A DNA stretch of 64,000 nt from Thermotoga profunda AZM34c06. GTDB taxonomy: Bacteria; Thermotogota; Thermotogae; Thermotogales; DSM-5069. Positions 1 through 7,788 of the stretch are shown in pieces. The notes below the pieces were generated by a model, which was not told where the DNA came from, did no database searches, and saw only the letters and a list, made by a program, of their open reading frames with translations. The stretch spans positions 1,321,413-1,385,412 of the forward strand of contig NZ_AP014510.1 in NCBI RefSeq assembly GCF_000828675.1, in the 5' to 3' direction. The position numbers and the translations under genes are program-made. The number at the start of each line of letters is the position of its first letter. Within the stretch, counting starts at the first letter, position 1.

Positions 1-1297
1 TAAAGTCTTCTGTTATTCTTCCATATTCGTCGTGTTCATCACTATCCACACAAACTAATCCATTACCATGACTTGGGATACCTCTTGGGGAGATCCCATT
101 TTCCGTGAATTGATATCTTTTGTAATCAGGCGCTGTCTCAACTATGTAATCCGAGAAAGACTTTATTTCTCCAAGTTTATCGAAATTATAAATCATATCC
201 ATCAAATACTGGTCTGTCAAAACAAAGACTGGTACTTGGTATTTGTCTGCAATATCAAAAGCTTTCATCGTACAGAAAAATGCTTGTTCAAGATTACCTG
301 GTGAAAAGATAACTCTTTCGAATTCACCGTGCCCAGAAAAAAGTGCGAACAATAAATCCGCTTGCTCTGTTCTTGTTGGAAGTCCTGTTGCAGGACCTGG
401 TCTTTGTGCAAGGTGTATCACTATAGGACTTTCTATCATCCCAGCAAGACTCAGAGCCTCTACCATCAATGCAAAACCGCCACCACTTGTTGTCACAAGC
501 GCCCTTGCTCCAGAATACCATGCACCTAAAGCCATATTTATGGCGCTGATTTCATCCTCTGCTTGTTCTACGATTATGTCAAAATCTCTTGAATGATTTG
601 CCAGGTTAGTCAGAACACCGGTAGATGGAGACATTGGATATGAAGAGACGAAGTTACATCCACCAGCTAAGGCACCAAGAGAAACTGCTTCTGCACCACT
701 CATCAATATATGATCTTTGACGCTCGGATTTGTTTCGATCTTTGTTTCAATGTTCATTTCTATGTTTTTGTAGACATAATCATATCCCAATTTGACCGCC
801 TTTTTGTTTTCTTCACAAACCTTCGTACCTTTGTTGCAAAACCATTTCTCAATCGCGACTAACACGTTTTCAAAGGGAAGTTTCAAAAGGCCACACAACA
901 TACCAAGAACTACAGAATTGGAATAAAGTTTGTTCCCAGCTTCAAGTGCTAAACTGGATATTGGTACTTTTTTTATCCTTGCTTTTGTATTGAATTTTGT
1001 CTCTGAATTTGAATCGATGAAAACAAAGGTATTGTCATCTATTCTTTCCAAAAGTCTTAGTAAATGTACATCACCTGGTGAAAGAGAAAAGAGAATATCC
1101 GTTTTCTTACAGAATGCTCTAACAGGTTTATCACTGATTCTTATCAAAGTCGAGTTACTTCCACCTCTGACACGAGACATGTATTCTTTGTATGAAAATA
1201 CATTTAAACCGTGGCTCTTTAATATATTTGGAAAAAGGTATTCTATTGTCTGAATACCTTGGCCAGCCTCGCCACAAATTACAACAGAAAGGTCCAC
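1..1297 (-). CDS. 2-oxoacid:ferredoxin oxidoreductase, alpha subunit with fused gamma-like domain (partial; 3' end outside window)
   Basis: Catalyses CoA-dependent oxidative decarboxylation of a 2-oxoacid with ferredoxin as acceptor; this chain binds the substrate side of the complex. 432 residues are inside the window and the frame is still open at base 1. The N-terminal ~180 residues form a gamma-type domain ([12 protein letters not shown] near residue 5, RVRGGSN near 40); the following part has the alpha-type signature around [13 protein letters not shown] and YPMSPSTG. The start is GTG at 1297, five bases after an AGGGGGAG ribosome site. The beta subunit should lie just beyond the window. 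A strong terminator for the upstream gene sits directly before it, so expression depends on read-through or a promoter I cannot see. The substrate (2-oxoglutarate or other 2-oxoacid) is not decided by sequence. Confidence 0.85.
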   Translation of the reverse strand, partial: MDLSVVICGEAGQGIQTIEYLFPNILKSHGLNVFSYKEYMSRVRGGSNSTLIRISDKPVRAFCKKTDILFSLSPGDVHLLRLLERIDDNTFVFIDSNSETKFNTKARIKKVPISSLALEAGNKLYSNSVVLGMLCGLLKLPFENVLVAIEKWFCNKGTKVCEENKKAVKLGYDYVYKNIEMNIETKIETNPSVKDHILMSGAEAVSLGALAGGCNFVSSYPMSPSTGVLTNLANHSRDFDIIVEQAEDEISAINMALGAWYSGARALVTTSGGGFALMVEALSLAGMIESPIVIHLAQRPGPATGLPTRTEQADLLFALFSGHGEFERVIFSPGNLEQAFFCTMKAFDIADKYQVPVFVLTDQYLMDMIYNFDKLGEIKSFSDYIVETAPDYKRYQFTENGISPRGIPSHGNGLVCVDSDEHDEYGRITEDF

Positions 1298-1315
1298 GAT
1301 GACTCCCCCTTATAT

Positions 1316-1346
1316 TCGAAAAAAGCCCTGGTTTGTCCAGGGCTTT
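1316..1346 (-). terminator. Intrinsic terminator after the superoxide reductase gene
   Basis: Ten-base-pair perfect stem (AAAGCCCTGG at 1322-1331 with CCAGGGCTTT at 1337-1346, loop of 5) followed on the minus strand by six U. It lies between the end of the superoxide reductase gene and the ribosome site of the oxidoreductase gene. Confidence 0.85.
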
Positions 1347-1349
1347 AGT

Positions 1350-1742
1350 TTATTCAACTTCAATTTTTTTGCTGCTCTCCCACAAACCATGTATGTTGCA
1401 ATATGATAGAGCAAGGATTGTTCCAGATTTGTTCAGTTTCGCAACGGTTTTCACCACTGGTTCTGTGTAGACATCGCCTGTATTAGGGCCTTTGACAGAT
1501 TCGCCATGAACATTGAATTCGTAATTGCCTATCTCATAAACATATGGATCGCCATCTGGTTGGAAAAAGAGCTTGATCCATTTTATATGATGTTCCGTCG
1601 TGTTTGGATGAGGTATTTCTTTACCAACGGTGACTGTGATCTCTGTTTTTTCTCCTTTTTTGACCTTTTCAGCAACTTCGATAACTGGTACATGTTTTTC
1701 TTTTTTGAAATCTTCTGACTTAATAAAATCAGCAAGTTTCAT
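1350..1742 (-). CDS. Neelaredoxin / superoxide reductase
   Basis: Reduces superoxide to peroxide in the cytoplasm at a mononuclear non-haem iron centre. 130 residues, the usual size of single-domain neelaredoxin (no desulforedoxin domain). The iron ligands of the family are all present: H17, H45, H51, C115 and H118, with the EKH motif (E15, K16) of the catalytic loop and HPNTTEHH at 45-52. The start at 1742 follows AGGGAGGG by a normal distance; a longer open frame to 1823 overlaps the rubrerythrin gene and is not needed. It follows rubrerythrin by 13 bases in one operon, so superoxide and peroxide removal are co-expressed, with rubredoxin-type proteins as likely electron donors. Confidence 0.93.
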   Translation of the reverse strand: MKLADFIKSEDFKKEKHVPVIEVAEKVKKGEKTEITVTVGKEIPHPNTTEHHIKWIKLFFQPDGDPYVYEIGNYEFNVHGESVKGPNTGDVYTEPVVKTVAKLNKSGTILALSYCNIHGLWESSKKIEVE

Positions 1743-1755
1743 ATTATTCCCTCCT

Positions 1756-2268
1756 TTATACAGAGAATTCCACATACATCTTCTTGGCAGTTCCACATAC
1801 AGGGCATTTCTCAGGTGGTTCATTCTCTACTGTATGACCACAGACAGGACAGATGAATATTTTGCTGACTGGGTAATCTTCTTTTTTCTCAACAAGGTCT
1901 TTAGCAAGTTTGTACATTTGAGCGTGTATTTTCTCTGCTTCCCAGGCATATTTAGTACTTCTTTCCGCTCCTTTTTCTTGTTGAAATTGTGCAACTGTGT
2001 TGTAAACCGGGTACATTTCCTCGATTTCAAAAGTTTCACCATCGATGCACTGTTGAACGTTATCTTTCATTTCTTGATAGATCTTTCCGAGTTCTCTGTA
2101 ATGATTTCTTGCATGAACAAATTCGGCATGTGCTATCGCCCTGAAAAGATTGGCAAGTTTCTTTAACCCCTTTCTTTCAGCTTCGTCTGCGAAGATTAAA
2201 TACTTCATGTGTGCCATGCTTTCACCGGCAAAGGCATCTTCGAGGAATTTCTTGGTCATCTCTCTCAT
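1756..2268 (-). CDS. Rubrerythrin
   Basis: NAD(P)H-linked peroxidase of anaerobes that protects against oxidative stress. 170 residues: an N-terminal four-helix diiron domain (E16, AHAEFVHARNH with E49 and H52, later E pairs near 94 and 112) and a C-terminal rubredoxin-like Fe(Cys)4 domain with CPVC at 140-143 and CPVC at 155-158. The ATG at 2268 is chosen because GGGAGGTG lies six bases before it; the GTG three codons upstream sits inside that ribosome site. First gene of a two-gene operon with neelaredoxin. Confidence 0.95.
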   Translation of the reverse strand: MREMTKKFLEDAFAGESMAHMKYLIFADEAERKGLKKLANLFRAIAHAEFVHARNHYRELGKIYQEMKDNVQQCIDGETFEIEEMYPVYNTVAQFQQEKGAERSTKYAWEAEKIHAQMYKLAKDLVEKKEDYPVSKIFICPVCGHTVENEPPEKCPVCGTAKKMYVEFSV

Positions 2269-2296
2269 TGATTTCACCTCCCTATTTTCAATTTTT

Positions 2297-2302
2297 ATTA
2301 TA
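2297..2302 (-). promoter_or_regulatory. -10 element of the rubrerythrin operon
   Basis: A perfect TATAAT on the minus strand, 28 bases before the start codon. The matching -35 (GAGTCA-like at 17 bases) is poor, so this is a tentative promoter. No clear operator palindrome was seen around it. Confidence 0.4.
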
Positions 2303-2366
2303 CAACAATTCTATTTTCTGACTCCATTCAAAAATTAACACAATCGTCAAATACAATAGTTCTAAG

Positions 2367-3386
2367 CTAAAATTCTTCACAGGTTGAAACGAGATCTTCA
2401 ACTTTGGTTGTAGCAAGGCAGATCACCGTGTCTGCGGCACCATAGTAAATCTTTAGTTCATCACCTTCCAAAATAGCCCCTGTTGGAAAGACTACATTGT
2501 TTCTAAATCCATCACTGGTCTCATACTTTTCCTCCGGTACAATGAGAGGTTCTTTACATAAACCCAAAACTTTGGTCGGGTTTTTTAAATCAAGCAACAT
2601 AACACCTGCTGTGTAACGCTTGGTCCATTTTTCTTCCCAACCATTCTTTCCTCTTGATGAATCAATATCTACAGCATGAAAGATTACTAACCAACCACTG
2701 TCGGTTTTAATAGGGGGTGCTCCTGGACCAATTTTGATGTTGGCAAATAGTACATCTTCCACCGCAAGGAGAAGCTTGCTGTCTCCCCAATATCTCAAGT
2801 CTGGTGAAAAACTGATCCAGATATCAAATCTTTCTAAACCTAACCTGCCATAAACTGGAAACGGTCTTTCGAGTCTTACATACATACTATTTACTTTTTC
2901 TGGAAAAAGTACGATATTTCTGTTATCTGGCGTTGAGAGATCGATGATCTCAAATTGTTCGAAATCCTCCGTTTTTGCAATGCCTGCTCTTATTCCATGC
3001 CATGTGTCAACGGCAAAGGTCATATAGATCTTTTCTTCGATTGTAACTAATCTTGGATCATAAACTCTTATAAAATCTTTCTCATTTAGTGTAAAATGCA
3101 GCGGTTCTGGTTTAACCTTCCATTTTATTCCATCTTTGCTCAGTGCCAACCCCAGATTTGTTCCATCGATTCTTTTTTCTTCAAAAGAACCATAATCATT
3201 TCGAAAGACCATTATATAACGATCTTTTAGTTTGCAAACACCAGGATTGAATACAAGTGCAGAAATATATGGCACATCTTTGTAAGTGAGTATAGGATTG
3301 GCTGGGTGTCTTTTGATAATGTTCTGAGATTTCAATTCACCAACTGGTTTTGGTTCGAAATTTTCTCTGATTTTAGAAAGATCCAT
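2367..3386 (-). CDS. Glycoside hydrolase family 130 protein (beta-mannoside phosphorylase-like)
   Basis: GH130 enzymes phosphorolyse beta-mannosides (mannosyl-glucose or mannooligosaccharides) to mannose 1-phosphate, saving ATP. 339 residues, a single five-bladed propeller of normal length. Family features seen in order: RHPANPIL near 25, FNPGVCK near 47, FRNDYG near 61, the VYDPRL segment near 109 holding the family's catalytic Asp, KIGPGAPPI near 218 and a late YYGAADT. It is divergent from the ROK-regulated sugar operon and likely processes an imported mannose-containing glycan. Phosphorylase versus hydrolase subfamily cannot be settled here. Confidence 0.85.
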   Translation of the reverse strand: MDLSKIRENFEPKPVGELKSQNIIKRHPANPILTYKDVPYISALVFNPGVCKLKDRYIMVFRNDYGSFEEKRIDGTNLGLALSKDGIKWKVKPEPLHFTLNEKDFIRVYDPRLVTIEEKIYMTFAVDTWHGIRAGIAKTEDFEQFEIIDLSTPDNRNIVLFPEKVNSMYVRLERPFPVYGRLGLERFDIWISFSPDLRYWGDSKLLLAVEDVLFANIKIGPGAPPIKTDSGWLVIFHAVDIDSSRGKNGWEEKWTKRYTAGVMLLDLKNPTKVLGLCKEPLIVPEEKYETSDGFRNNVVFPTGAILEGDELKIYYGAADTVICLATTKVEDLVSTCEEF

Positions 3387-3437
3387 TGCTTATCTACCCC
3401 CTTTTTGAAATCATGATAATGTTACACGAAAAACTAT

Positions 3438-3457
3438 AAATCGAAATAGTACGATTT
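3438..3457. promoter_or_regulatory. Small inverted repeat in the GH130/ROK divergent region
   Basis: AAATCG and CGATTT separated by 8 bases, about 52 bases before the GH130 start. It could be an operator for the GH130 gene, but the arms are short and chance is not excluded. Confidence 0.25.
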
Positions 3458-3564
3458 TCCAAGGATAACTTTTGCTATCGGAATAAATAGGGATCTAAAC
3501 ACGAAAAAACTGCCTTTGGAAATGCGGAGATTAGTTTTTGATGTATTTTCTGATTTGTTAACAT

Positions 3565-3593
3565 TTGACAAAAGATGCAGTTAGAAGCAACAT
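3565..3593 (+). promoter_or_regulatory. Promoter of the ROK-regulator operon
   Basis: Consensus -35 TTGACA at 3565-3570, a 17-base spacer and a weak -10 CAACAT at 3588-3593. A weak -10 next to a strong operator is consistent with a regulated promoter. Confidence 0.45.
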
Positions 3594-3617
3594 TTAGTTA
3601 GTAATATCTAACTAAAT
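3592..3617. promoter_or_regulatory. Palindromic operator, candidate ROK-regulator site
   Basis: Perfect inverted repeat with 10-base arms ATTTAGTTAG (3592-3601) and CTAACTAAAT (3608-3617) around TAATAT. It overlaps the end of the predicted -10 and stops just before the GAGGTG ribosome site of the regulator gene. Position and symmetry suggest autoregulation by the ROK protein (inference). Confidence 0.7.
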
Positions 3618-3630
3618 CGAGGTGTTTGTT

Positions 3631-4770
3631 TTGTTAACCGATCTTGAGGCAAGAACTCTGAAGGTTATACGAGATTCTGGTGAAATATCTCGACTTGAAA
3701 TATCTAAACTCTTAAACCTGAGTAAACCTGTTATAAGTCAGGCGGTGGCTCAGCTGATTAATAAAGGACTTGTAGTCGAATCCAATATTTGTAAGTCTTC
3801 TATAGGAAGACCAAGGATCAACCTAAAATTCGTTTCGGATGCGTTTTATTGTATAGGTGCCGAACTTGAAGAAAATACGTTCGAAATAATCATTACTGAT
3901 CTCTCTGGAAATGAGAAAAAGGCTTTTCAGGAAAGAATTCCTCACACAAAAGATTCACTTGATATCATTGAGTGGTGTTCCGAAAAAATCAAAGAGTTGA
4001 TAAGGCAATCGAATCTGCCAAGGGAAAAATTTTTAGGAATAGGAATTGGGATATCGGCCATGGTCGAACCGAACACAGGATTAGTGAGAACGGCTCCAGC
4101 ATTTGGTATGAAGGATTTCAATCTCCAAAACACGCTTCAAATGATGCTCGACCTTCCTGTATACGTAGCAAATAGAGTTAAATTGGCTGCATTTGCCGAG
4201 CACAAACTCGGAGCAGCAAAAGGTTTTAAGGATGTACTTTTTATATATTTGGATAGTGGTCTTGGATCTGCAGTTATTTTAAACGACGAATTATTCCAGG
4301 GATTTTATGGTAAAGCAGGAGAATTTGGATGGTTGATAACCGATATTGATGTCACAAAAGATGACATTTGTGAAGAACAAAATTTTGGACATTTGGCAAG
4401 GAAAATATCAGGTCATTGTTTGAGAAAGTACTTGGGTGAGATCGTTCAAGATACCGATCTGAGAGAAATTATCATGGCGATTAAGCAAGGGCAGATCGAA
4501 ATGGGAAAGAAGTTGAGAAGATCTTTAATGCATCTTGCCGCTGCAATAGCCAATTCAATACTCATGTTTGATCCGCAGATTGTAATCATCAAAGGGAGAA
4601 TCGGACAAAGATATTTCTCAGAAATCTTGGAAATTATTGAGCAATTTCTTTATGAGTTCTTGCCACTACAGTTTTATGAGAACCTTGAATTTCGCAAAGG
4701 TATGATTGATAAGTATGATGTGGCATTGGGTGGTGTCTTTTTGGTTCAAAAGAAAGTTATGAATATCTAA
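3631..4770 (+). CDS. ROK-family transcriptional regulator (NagC/XylR type) lacking the zinc motif
   Basis: Sugar-responsive repressor: winged-helix DNA-binding domain in the first ~65 residues (SRLEISKLLNLSKPVISQAVAQL), then an actin-like sugar-binding ROK domain (GIGIGISAMVEP, YLDSGLGSAVIL, GKAGEFGW). The TTG at 3631 is preferred because GAGGTG lies six bases upstream; the GTG at 3622 is inside that site. After GKAGEFG the family normally has a His and a CxCGxxGC zinc cluster; here both are missing, as only two Cys occur further on and not in that pattern. First gene of the sugar operon, 23 bases before the binding protein. Confidence 0.87.
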   Translation: MLTDLEARTLKVIRDSGEISRLEISKLLNLSKPVISQAVAQLINKGLVVESNICKSSIGRPRINLKFVSDAFYCIGAELEENTFEIIITDLSGNEKKAFQERIPHTKDSLDIIEWCSEKIKELIRQSNLPREKFLGIGIGISAMVEPNTGLVRTAPAFGMKDFNLQNTLQMMLDLPVYVANRVKLAAFAEHKLGAAKGFKDVLFIYLDSGLGSAVILNDELFQGFYGKAGEFGWLITDIDVTKDDICEEQNFGHLARKISGHCLRKYLGEIVQDTDLREIIMAIKQGQIEMGKKLRRSLMHLAAAIANSILMFDPQIVIIKGRIGQRYFSEILEIIEQFLYEFLPLQFYENLEFRKGMIDKYDVALGGVFLVQKKVMNI

Positions 4771-4793
4771 ATTACTCAAGGGGAGGTGGTTTC

Positions 4794-6035
4794 ATGCGGA
4801 GAATTTTTGCAATGTTACTTGTTTTAGCGACGGTTCTCTCAATGGCTGATGTGGTCTTAATGTGGTTTACAGATGGTCCAGATTATGACGTCATGCAGAA
4901 TCAGGTTGCAAAATTCGAAAAGGTTTATGGTGAAAAAGTTGTTGTTCTGAATCTACCCTATTACTTGGAATACAAACCCAAACTTGCTGCAATGGCTAAA
5001 GCGGGTTCACCACCAGATGTTGCAAGGGAAACCGACTTATTACCATGGCTTGATTACGCAATAGATATGAAGCCTTTAGTTGAGAAGTACACCAACATGA
5101 AATTCGAAGATTGGCTTGAAAATGTCTCTTTCTACAAACCAGCCTTTAAAAAGATCTATGAAAAATTCGGTAAAGTAATAGGCATACCGTACACTTCGGA
5201 TGCTCACGCAGTTTTTTACAACAAAGAGATTTTCAAGAAGGCTGGTATAGAAGTACCAAAAGACAGACCTTGGACGATTGATGAATGGTATGCTGCAATG
5301 AAAAAAATCAAACAAAGTGGTGCAGCAAGATATGCCCTTGTTTATGATTTCAGTCCCTACAGATTTTCAAATTTACTGTATGTCTTCGGTGGCGGTATTT
5401 GGGACCCTGAAGGAAAAAATATAATCATTGATTCACCAGAATCGATCGAGGCTCTGGAGTTTTTCGTCAAACTTCATGACGAAGATCTCATACCGAAAGC
5501 CGTTTGGTTAACTGGCGACGCACCGGCAAAGTATTTCCAAAACGGTATGGCTGCAATGTATGTCTCTGGCATATGGATGCTTGCCCAATTCAAAGAACAA
5601 TTGAAATTTGATTGGGGCGCCATTATGTGGCCATACAAGCGTCAAAGAGCTGTAATGACAGGTGGAAAGTATATAGTTCCATTCACTGAAAAAGGTGCAC
5701 AGCTTGCACTATTCTTGACCAATGAAGAAAATCTCGCAGAATTTGCCGGAAAACTTTATCTGATACCTGATAGAAAAGATTTGAGTGGTAAGGTAAAGGT
5801 TGAAGATCCTGTGATCAAAGAAGTTTACGATGTGGTGATGAAGGATCTTGATGAATCAGGAAGGGGAAGTCTTGTCGCGGATTGGTATGATCCAGATACA
5901 GCAGCTATAATACAAAAGAACAGAACAGTTATAATCGATGCGATAAAATCAGCGGTTGCCAAAGAAAAAACTCCTGCGCAGGCTTTCAGAGATCTTGCAA
6001 AGTTTCTGAGAGAAGAAGTCGCAAAAAGTAAATGA
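4794..6035 (+). CDS. Sugar ABC transporter, extracellular solute-binding protein (family 1)
   Basis: Captures the glycan in the periplasm and delivers it to the two downstream permeases. 413 residues with an N-terminal signal peptide (hydrophobic stretch about residues 4-18, cleavage near SMA-D) and no lipobox cysteine. Family marks: GSPPDVARETDLLPWLDYA near 67, GKVIGIPYTSDAHAVFYNKEIFKKAG near 124, and the late PFTEKGAQ region. ATG follows GGGGAGGTGG. No ATPase gene is in the operon, so a shared MsmX-type ATPase elsewhere is expected (inference). Ligand unknown. Confidence 0.92.
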   Translation: MRRIFAMLLVLATVLSMADVVLMWFTDGPDYDVMQNQVAKFEKVYGEKVVVLNLPYYLEYKPKLAAMAKAGSPPDVARETDLLPWLDYAIDMKPLVEKYTNMKFEDWLENVSFYKPAFKKIYEKFGKVIGIPYTSDAHAVFYNKEIFKKAGIEVPKDRPWTIDEWYAAMKKIKQSGAARYALVYDFSPYRFSNLLYVFGGGIWDPEGKNIIIDSPESIEALEFFVKLHDEDLIPKAVWLTGDAPAKYFQNGMAAMYVSGIWMLAQFKEQLKFDWGAIMWPYKRQRAVMTGGKYIVPFTEKGAQLALFLTNEENLAEFAGKLYLIPDRKDLSGKVKVEDPVIKEVYDVVMKDLDESGRGSLVADWYDPDTAAIIQKNRTVIIDAIKSAVAKEKTPAQAFRDLAKFLREEVAKSK

Positions 6036-6040
6036 GCTTT

Positions 6041-6070
6041 CTTGGGTGGGGAATCCCACCCAAGTTGTTT
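6041..6070 (+). terminator. Hairpin between binding-protein and permease genes (partial terminator)
   Basis: Perfect 10-bp stem CTTGGGTGGG (6041-6050) and CCCACCCAAG (6055-6064) with a GAAT loop, followed by TTGTTTT. It probably ends most transcripts or protects the 3' end of the binding-protein mRNA, giving more binding protein than permease. Confidence 0.75.
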
Positions 6071-6090
6071 TAAATCTGGAGGGAAGAACT

Positions 6091-6954
6091 TTGAAAAAAC
6101 AACTGGTCCCATGGTTATTTCTTCTGCCAAATCTCTTGATCTTTGCGATATTCATAGTAACACCTGCTCTGAGTAGTTTTTATTATTCTTTTACAGACTA
6201 TGATATGCTCACCTTTTCTGGGAAATTCGTTGGTTTGTCTAATTTCATTAGTCTTTTTCGCACGCCAAGTGATTTTAGCCATGTATTGACCAGAACATTT
6301 TTTTACACGTTGCTTGTTGTTCCTTTAGTTTTCTTTTCTTCACTTGGTTTGTCAGTAATAACTACATCGGATTTTATTTATGGTAGATCTTTTTTAAGGG
6401 CACTTTTCTATTGGCCTTGGCTTTTATCACCATCAATCATAGGTATCAGTTGGAAATGGTTTTTGGATTATGATGCAGGATTGATAAATATAATTCTCAT
6501 AAAAATGGGTTTAAACCCGATATCATGGTTGATAGATAAAAGATTAGCGTTTTTGAGTGTCACGTTGGTGACGGTTTGGAATGTTGCGGGCTATTTTATG
6601 GTTATGTTCAATGCAGCACTTACAGCTATCCCAGTTGAAGTCTATGAAGCGGCATCATTAGACGGCGCAAATAAATGGACAAGGTTTTGGAAGATCATCT
6701 TTCCTCTACTCAAGCCTACTTCAGTACTTGTGATAATTCTTTCAACAATTATGGCGATGAGGAGTTTTGAAGTGATATATGTTTTTACTTCTGGAGGACC
6801 TGGAACATCAACGACAATGGTTGCGCAAAAGATATACCATACTGCCTTTATGGAAAGAAAGCTTGGCATGGCCTCAGCAATGTCTATAGTACTGTTCTTA
6901 ATCTTGATAATTCTCTCATTATTACAATTCAAAGTTTTGGAGGAAAAGCAATGA
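6091..6954 (+). CDS. Sugar ABC transporter permease (MalF/UgpA type)
   Basis: Inner-membrane half of the channel fed by the binding protein at 4794. 287 residues, about six membrane helices starting at residue ~7 (PWLFLLPNLLIFAIFI). The ATPase-contacting EAA loop is clear: EVYEAASLDGANKWTRFWKI near residue 189, followed by the usual IFPLLKP. TTG at 6091 is chosen, seven bases after GGAGGG; the ATG at 6046 would lie inside the intergenic hairpin. Its end overlaps the next permease gene by four bases. Confidence 0.9.
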   Translation: MKKQLVPWLFLLPNLLIFAIFIVTPALSSFYYSFTDYDMLTFSGKFVGLSNFISLFRTPSDFSHVLTRTFFYTLLVVPLVFFSSLGLSVITTSDFIYGRSFLRALFYWPWLLSPSIIGISWKWFLDYDAGLINIILIKMGLNPISWLIDKRLAFLSVTLVTVWNVAGYFMVMFNAALTAIPVEVYEAASLDGANKWTRFWKIIFPLLKPTSVLVIILSTIMAMRSFEVIYVFTSGGPGTSTTMVAQKIYHTAFMERKLGMASAMSIVLFLILIILSLLQFKVLEEKQ

Positions 6955-7775
6955 AAAGAAGAAAAAGGATTTTTTTAGTAATCTTGAATCTCGTTGTGTA
7001 CGTTTTTGCATTTTTGTACGTTCTTCCGATATTGTGGACTGTCTTTTCGAGTTTTAAGGAAGAATCTGATCTTTTTTCGTGGCCTCCTCGTTTGGTAACC
7101 AAGTTGACTATGATCAACTACAGAAACGTTTTTTCTAAAACACAACTTCCTTTGTTCATGAGAAATTCTTTCTTTATTTCGATTTTTGCGACCATTATTA
7201 CCGTTTTGATAAGCATAATGGGAGGTTATGCGCTGGCAAAGTATCACTTTCGTTTTAGGGGTTTTATCTCATCTTTCACTTTGTCGATGTTGATGATTCC
7301 ATTGCAAGTGATAATGGTTCCAATTTATTTGGTGCTCTCGAAGATAGGCATGATAAACACCTTATGGGGTTTGATAATACCACCTTCTGCAACACCTACG
7401 GGTATATTTCTTGCACAGAGATATCTTTTGTCTGCACTTCCAGATGAAATCTTAGAAAGTGCAAGGATTGATGGAGCAGGGGAGATGAAGATTTTCTTTA
7501 AAATAGTACTACCACTTTCAACGCCACTTATAGCAGCCCTCTCGGTATTGTCTTTCACTTGGAGATGGAATGATTTTCTCTGGCCATTGATTGTCGTTGG
7601 TACTCCCAGACTGTACACTGTTCAATTGGCTTTGGGAATGTATGCCGGTGAACATATAGTGCAGTGGGGACCTTTATTGGCAATGACGGTAATATCAATG
7701 ATTCCTGTTTTAATTGTCTTCTTGCTACTCCAGAAATACTTCGTGAAGGGTATAGCAACTGGTGCTTTAAAATGA
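6951..7775 (+). CDS. Sugar ABC transporter permease (MalG/UgpE type)
   Basis: Partner permease of the importer. 274 residues, six predicted membrane helices, first at about 8-28. EAA loop: EILESARIDGAGEMKIFFKIVLPLSTP near residue 166. The start overlaps the previous stop (ATGA), indicating translational coupling. Ends 13 bases before the six-hairpin protein gene. Confidence 0.92.
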   Translation: MKRRKRIFLVILNLVVYVFAFLYVLPILWTVFSSFKEESDLFSWPPRLVTKLTMINYRNVFSKTQLPLFMRNSFFISIFATIITVLISIMGGYALAKYHFRFRGFISSFTLSMLMIPLQVIMVPIYLVLSKIGMINTLWGLIIPPSATPTGIFLAQRYLLSALPDEILESARIDGAGEMKIFFKIVLPLSTPLIAALSVLSFTWRWNDFLWPLIVVGTPRLYTVQLALGMYAGEHIVQWGPLLAMTVISMIPVLIVFLLLQKYFVKGIATGALK

Positions 7776-7788
7776 GGAAGTGACTTAT

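Noticed and set aside
324-521. Reading frames on both strands inside the oxidoreductase gene at 1-1297
   Set aside because: They are shadows of the minus-strand gene, whose protein shows clear family motifs throughout.
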